A stretch of DNA of 64,000 nt from JAAXIE01 sp965263155. GTDB taxonomy: Bacteria > Chloroflexota > Dehalococcoidia > Lucifugimonadales > JAAXIE01. The notes beneath the pieces are model-generated. The model saw nothing but the letters and a program-made list of their open reading frames with translations. It was not told the DNA's origin and searched no databases. Shown piece by piece: positions 60,679-64,000 of the stretch. Position 1 is the first letter of the stretch. Every line of letters begins with the position of its first letter. The DNA is taken from NCBI GenBank assembly GCA_965263155.1, contig OZ253586.1, positions 1,612,001 to 1,676,000 on the forward strand, written 5' to 3'. The position numbers and the translations under genes are program-made.

Positions 60679-62952
60679 ATGGAAAGCATCGGCGTCTCGG
60701 TACCCAGAATCGATGGCATGGACAAGGTCACCGGCAGGGCCACCTACGTGGGCGACTTGGAAGTGGCGGGCATGCTCCACGGCAAGATACTGCGTAGCCC
60801 TTTGCCCCATGCGGTGATTGAGAGCATCGATACCAGCGAGGCCCTGAAGCTGCCCGGAGTCAAGGCAGTCCTGACTCGGGACGACGTCAGGGACATGGAC
60901 CCCTACTTCGGGGCCATGGTGCGGGACCGTCCTTTGGTGGCCACCGAGAAGGTGCGCTACGAGGGCGAGCCGGTGGCGGCCGTCGCGGCATCGGACGCGC
61001 TCACAGCCGAGCGGGCCTTGGAACTCATTCGCGTGGAGTACCGAGCATTGCCCGTGGTCGACAATGTGGTCGACGCGCTGTCGGCCTCGTCGGATTTCGT
61101 GCACGACTCCAACTTGTGTCATCGCGAGAATGCGGTGTGGGGCGACGCGGATGAGGGCTTCGCGCGGGCCGACCACATCTTCGAGGACACCTTCACCTTC
61201 CCCATGGTGTATCACTACGCCTTGGAACCCCATACCGTCATTGCCGACTACTCCCCTCACAACGGCATCACGGTGTGGTCCACGGCCCAACACCCCTTCC
61301 TAGTACGAGAAGACCTCTCCCGCATGTTCGGCTTCCCGCTGCACCAAGTACGCATCATCGTCCCCTACTTGGGAGGAGGTTTCGGCAGCAAGTCCTACTC
61401 CAAGTTGGAGCCTCTGACAGTTGCTTTGAGCAAGGTGGCTGGCGCGCCGGTGCGGGTGGCACTTTCAGTGGAAGACGCTTTCAAGACCATCCGGCGCCAC
61501 GCCGCTAGATGCATCGTGAAGACGGGCGTGATGAGCAACGGGATGTTCGTGGCCCGGGAGTGCATGATTTATCTCGACACTGGGGCTTATGCTGACAACG
61601 GTCCCATGGTCGCCGATAAGGCGGCGCAGCGTATCATGGGAGCCTATCGCTGGCCCAGTGCCAAAATCACGGCGCACGCCGTGTACACCAACACCGGCCC
61701 CGCTGGCTCCTTCCGCTCCATCGGTGGCCCGCAAGCTGCATGGGCTGGAGAGTCGCAAGTGGACATCATTGCTCATTCCTTGGGCATGGACCCGCTGGAA
61801 CTGCGATTGATGAACATGCTGGAACGTGGAGACGAGGTTCGGCCCGGCGAGCGTCCCCTTGATGGCGACCCCCAGCACGGACTGCGAATGGCGGCGCAAG
61901 CAGTGGGTATACCCTTGGACAGCCCGCCCGAGCCCATGGGCGGACGGGGCACCATCAAGGTGGGCCGTGGCGTGGGCTGCAACCTGTCGGGTGTAGGAGC
62001 GTCGCCTACCTCCACATCCATCGCCCGGCTGCATGTGGATGGCAGCGTCACCGTCTTTGCTGGCACCACCGAAATCGGGCAAGGCTCCCGCGGCGTGTTC
62101 GCGCAAATCGTGTCCCAAGAGTTACAGGTGCCGGTGGAGCGCATCGCATTGATTTCCTCCGACACGGGCATCGTCCCTTACGACCGTTCGACCGGCTCCA
62201 GCCGCTCCACCACTCTAATGGGGTTGGCTGTGCAGGGTGCGGCCCAAGAAGTCAGAGACCAATTGCTGGACTTGGCCGTGCTGCACTTCGACTGCCCCAA
62301 GTCGGAGCTGACAGTCAACGACGGACAGGTATGGCGTGGCAGCGAAGGCGCGACATACTCCACTCTCATACAGGAGGAGTTCGGTGCGCCTGCCGGTGAG
62401 CTTATCGGGCGCGGCTACGTGACGCCGCGCAAGGACGGGGGTCGTCTGGCCATGCCTCCCGCCTTCTGGGAAGTCGGAATCGCTGCCTCGCGCATTGAGG
62501 TCGACACCGAGACGGGCCAGATACGCATCCCCCATTACGTCTCAGTGGCCGACGTGGGCGTGGCGATCAACCCGCAACAGTGCGAGGGGCAGGACGAGGG
62601 CGCCTCAATGCAGGGCTTGGGGCATACGCTGTTCGAGGAAATGGTGTACGAGGACGGCCAACTGCTGAACCCCAACATGATTGATTACCGTGTACCCGGC
62701 TTCGAAGACGTTCCCGAGCAGCTAGAGACCGTGCTCATCGAGAATCACGACGGCCCCGGACCTTATGGGGCCAAGGGCTTGGGAGAGGGCGGCATCGTGT
62801 CGGCCGCGCCCTCAATCGCCAACGCGCTGTACGAGGCCACCGGAGTGCGCATCAAAGACCTGCCGCTCACGCCGGAGCGGGTGTGGCGCGCCCTGCGGGA
62901 TGCCGGGGTGGCGCCCGACGTGTTCAGTGAAAGTCTGGGCGATAGCCAGTAG
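60679..62952 (+). CDS. Xanthine dehydrogenase-family molybdenum hydroxylase, large subunit
   Basis: Molybdenum-cofactor subunit of 757 residues. Features: RIDGMDKVTGRATYVGD at the start, LGGGFGSKSYSK, the loop GSFRSIGGPQAAW, GTTEIGQGSRGVFAQIV, and the catalytic Glu in GAKGLGEGG. The loop is neither form-I nor form-II CO dehydrogenase, so CO is an unlikely substrate; an aldehyde or N-heterocycle is more likely. The ATG follows GGGGAACC. Differs clearly from the protein at 56679, so the two large subunits probably have different substrates. Confidence 0.93.
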   Translation: MESIGVSVPRIDGMDKVTGRATYVGDLEVAGMLHGKILRSPLPHAVIESIDTSEALKLPGVKAVLTRDDVRDMDPYFGAMVRDRPLVATEKVRYEGEPVAAVAASDALTAERALELIRVEYRALPVVDNVVDALSASSDFVHDSNLCHRENAVWGDADEGFARADHIFEDTFTFPMVYHYALEPHTVIADYSPHNGITVWSTAQHPFLVREDLSRMFGFPLHQVRIIVPYLGGGFGSKSYSKLEPLTVALSKVAGAPVRVALSVEDAFKTIRRHAARCIVKTGVMSNGMFVARECMIYLDTGAYADNGPMVADKAAQRIMGAYRWPSAKITAHAVYTNTGPAGSFRSIGGPQAAWAGESQVDIIAHSLGMDPLELRLMNMLERGDEVRPGERPLDGDPQHGLRMAAQAVGIPLDSPPEPMGGRGTIKVGRGVGCNLSGVGASPTSTSIARLHVDGSVTVFAGTTEIGQGSRGVFAQIVSQELQVPVERIALISSDTGIVPYDRSTGSSRSTTLMGLAVQGAAQEVRDQLLDLAVLHFDCPKSELTVNDGQVWRGSEGATYSTLIQEEFGAPAGELIGRGYVTPRKDGGRLAMPPAFWEVGIAASRIEVDTETGQIRIPHYVSVADVGVAINPQQCEGQDEGASMQGLGHTLFEEMVYEDGQLLNPNMIDYRVPGFEDVPEQLETVLIENHDGPGPYGAKGLGEGGIVSAAPSIANALYEATGVRIKDLPLTPERVWRALRDAGVAPDVFSESLGDSQ

Positions 62953-63003
62953 GCCCGAAACGACACATAGACCCCCGACACCCCGTACTGACAGGAGGGA
63001 AAG

Positions 63004-63459
63004 ATGAAAATCTCCGACAGTTTGGAAGTGGACCATCCCATACAGCAGGTATGGGACCTTCTACAGCAGCCTCGCTTCTTCCTGTCGGCCATGCCTGGTG
63101 TGCAGTCGTGGGAGGCGGTGGACGAGACCACCTTCGACACCTTGGTGGCGCAGCGAGTTGGGCCCTTTCGTGTCCAGTTCCAAGTCCGGATGACGCTGGA
63201 TGAGGTGGAACCTCCACGACGGCTGGTGGCATCGGGGCAGGGGAAGGAGTCTTCGGGCAGCATGCTGAGCATCCCCTCGGCTGTGCTGGAGTTGGAAGCG
63301 TTGGATGGGTACCGCACGAAGCTCTCATTCGAGATAGATTTCAGCCTCACCGGCAAGCTGGGGTCGCTGGGCTCCATGATGATCCGACGCAAGGCCTCGG
63401 AGATGTCGCGGGAGTTCGCGAACAACCTGGAGGCAGCGTCAAGAGGCGCGGTAGGCTAG
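63004..63459 (+). CDS. CoxG-like SRPBCC protein
   Basis: A 151-residue START/SRPBCC-fold protein of the CoxG family (VDHPIQQVWDLLQQPRFFLSAMPGVQSW). CoxG is thought to help place or mature CO dehydrogenase at the membrane. Here it follows the Mo subunit by 51 bp and closes the cluster. The ATG follows AGGAGGG. No Mo-insertion genes (CoxD, CoxE, CoxF types) are in view. Confidence 0.9.
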   Translation: MKISDSLEVDHPIQQVWDLLQQPRFFLSAMPGVQSWEAVDETTFDTLVAQRVGPFRVQFQVRMTLDEVEPPRRLVASGQGKESSGSMLSIPSAVLELEALDGYRTKLSFEIDFSLTGKLGSLGSMMIRRKASEMSREFANNLEAASRGAVG

Positions 63460-63544
63460 CCTAGGGCAGGGCAAGGCTTTGAAGATAGCCTTTCCACAAC
63501 TGCGCCCTTTCTCCGAACGTGGCGCACCTGACGAAGGCCCTGGC

Positions 63545-64000
63545 ATGCTATCGGGGCTTTCGGGTCGAGGCATCTTTTGGCGAGTCGCCGGCCTTTTCCG
63601 CCCTTACTGGCGGTCGGTGGCCATAGTGGGCGTCCTTTTACTGATTACCGCCAGTATTGGAGTCGTCAATCCACTGCTCATCAGGGTGGTGTTCGACACC
63701 GCCCTCTTTCCCTCCGAAGGTGGCCCCGACTTGGAGCTCCTATGGGTGATAGTTGGGGTCATGGCTGCCGTGGCTGTGGCCAACGGCGTGTTCGGCGTCT
63801 CCCAGACGTACCAGACCCACAGGGTTGGGCAGCATGTTATGCGGGACCTGCGGGACACCCTCTACCGCCACCTGCAGGGCATGTCGATGCGGTTCTTCAG
63901 CAGCACCCGCACCGGCGAGGTACAGTCGAGGGTGTCCAACGACGTGGCCGGTGTACAGACAGTAGTGACGTCCACAGTGTCGGACACCATTTCCAACTCC
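63545..64000 (+). CDS. ABC exporter, N-terminal membrane part, cut by the window edge
   Basis: The first 152 residues of an ABC half-transporter of the MsbA/lipid-exporter type. Two membrane helices (VAIVGVLLLITASIGVVNPLL; LLWVIVGVMAAVAVANGVFGV) are followed by the coupling region LRDTLYRHLQGMSMRFF and TGEVQSRVSNDV, typical of ABC_membrane domains. The ATG with GAAGG 7 bases upstream is taken as start; a TTG at 63479 is an alternative. The ATP-binding part lies outside the window. Confidence 0.85.
   Translation, partial: MLSGLSGRGIFWRVAGLFRPYWRSVAIVGVLLLITASIGVVNPLLIRVVFDTALFPSEGGPDLELLWVIVGVMAAVAVANGVFGVSQTYQTHRVGQHVMRDLRDTLYRHLQGMSMRFFSSTRTGEVQSRVSNDVAGVQTVVTSTVSDTISNS

Noticed and set aside
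1..64000. CRISPR arrays, rRNA and tRNA genes
   Set aside because: No regularly spaced direct repeats, and no cloverleaf or rRNA-like sequence was noticed on reading both strands.

Overview
The window looks like a piece of a chromosome from a heterotrophic member of the Chloroflexota, most like the SAR202 / Dehalococcoidia lineage. This is inferred from gene content, not from a marker gene. The base composition is GC-rich, with many TTG and GTG starts behind strong AGGAGG sites. The content combines CaiB-type CoA-transferases, FMN-dependent luciferase-like monooxygenases, Rieske ring-hydroxylating oxygenases, molybdenum hydroxylases, amidohydrolases, orphan family-5 solute-binding lipoproteins and an F420 reductase. 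No rRNA, tRNA or CRISPR array was seen.

Layout. 1-3186 (-): an aldo/keto reductase running off the left edge and a pair of family III CoA-transferases. 3333-7205 (+): F420/NADPH reductase, MgtE Mg2+ channel, gamma-carbonic anhydrase-like protein, lipoyl synthase. 7212-14542 (-): PfkB kinase, glutaredoxin-like protein, MBL hydrolase, hibernation factor HPF, amidohydrolase, HpaB-like flavin monooxygenase, SDR, nitroreductase. 14674-17308 (+): two tandem copies of an amidohydrolase with their own flanks and hairpin terminators. 17551-23123 (-): a 7Fe ferredoxin-GlcG fusion, a truncated and a full-length reductive-dehalogenase-like protein, a PD-(D/E)XK-like protein and a Rieske oxygenase. 23292-24500: a decayed IS5-like element with intact 18-bp inverted ends. 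24928-27551 (-): two EamA exporters (one frameshifted) and an isochorismatase-like hydrolase. 27720-30163 (+): two FMN monooxygenases. 30289-31173: BrnT/BrnA toxin-antitoxin, a brnA fragment and a long hairpin. 31199-39024: two solute-binding lipoproteins, a Rieske oxygenase, an FMN monooxygenase and an amidohydrolase. 39231-40947 (+): a cobalt-type nitrile hydratase operon (beta, alpha, activator). 40991-42343 (-): an AT-richer protein with a HEPN-like motif. 42413-44725 (-): an oversized amidase. 44768-45255 (-): hicB beside a broken hicA. 45338-55185: unknown protein, aspartate dehydrogenase, MsrB, J-protein, second amidase, third amidohydrolase copy, two GlcG proteins, third solute-binding protein and a triple-RidA protein. 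55178-63459: an FAD oxidoreductase and two molybdenum hydroxylase loci facing away from each other. 63545-end (+): the start of an ABC exporter.

Taken together the genes suggest scavenging and stepwise oxidation of scarce, refractory organic compounds. Lipoproteins would bind substrates; Rieske, FMN and molybdenum enzymes would hydroxylate them; nitrile hydratase and amidases would take nitriles to amides to acids; CoA-transferases would activate the acids. Toxin-antitoxin remnants, the dead IS and two foreign-looking nuclease/HEPN-like genes mark accessory DNA between the catabolic blocks. The parts most worth a second look are the dehalogenase-like/ferredoxin-GlcG cluster, the CoA-transferase pair with one inactive-looking subunit, the HEPN-like gene inside the nitrile locus, and the shared cysteines of the three orphan binding proteins.
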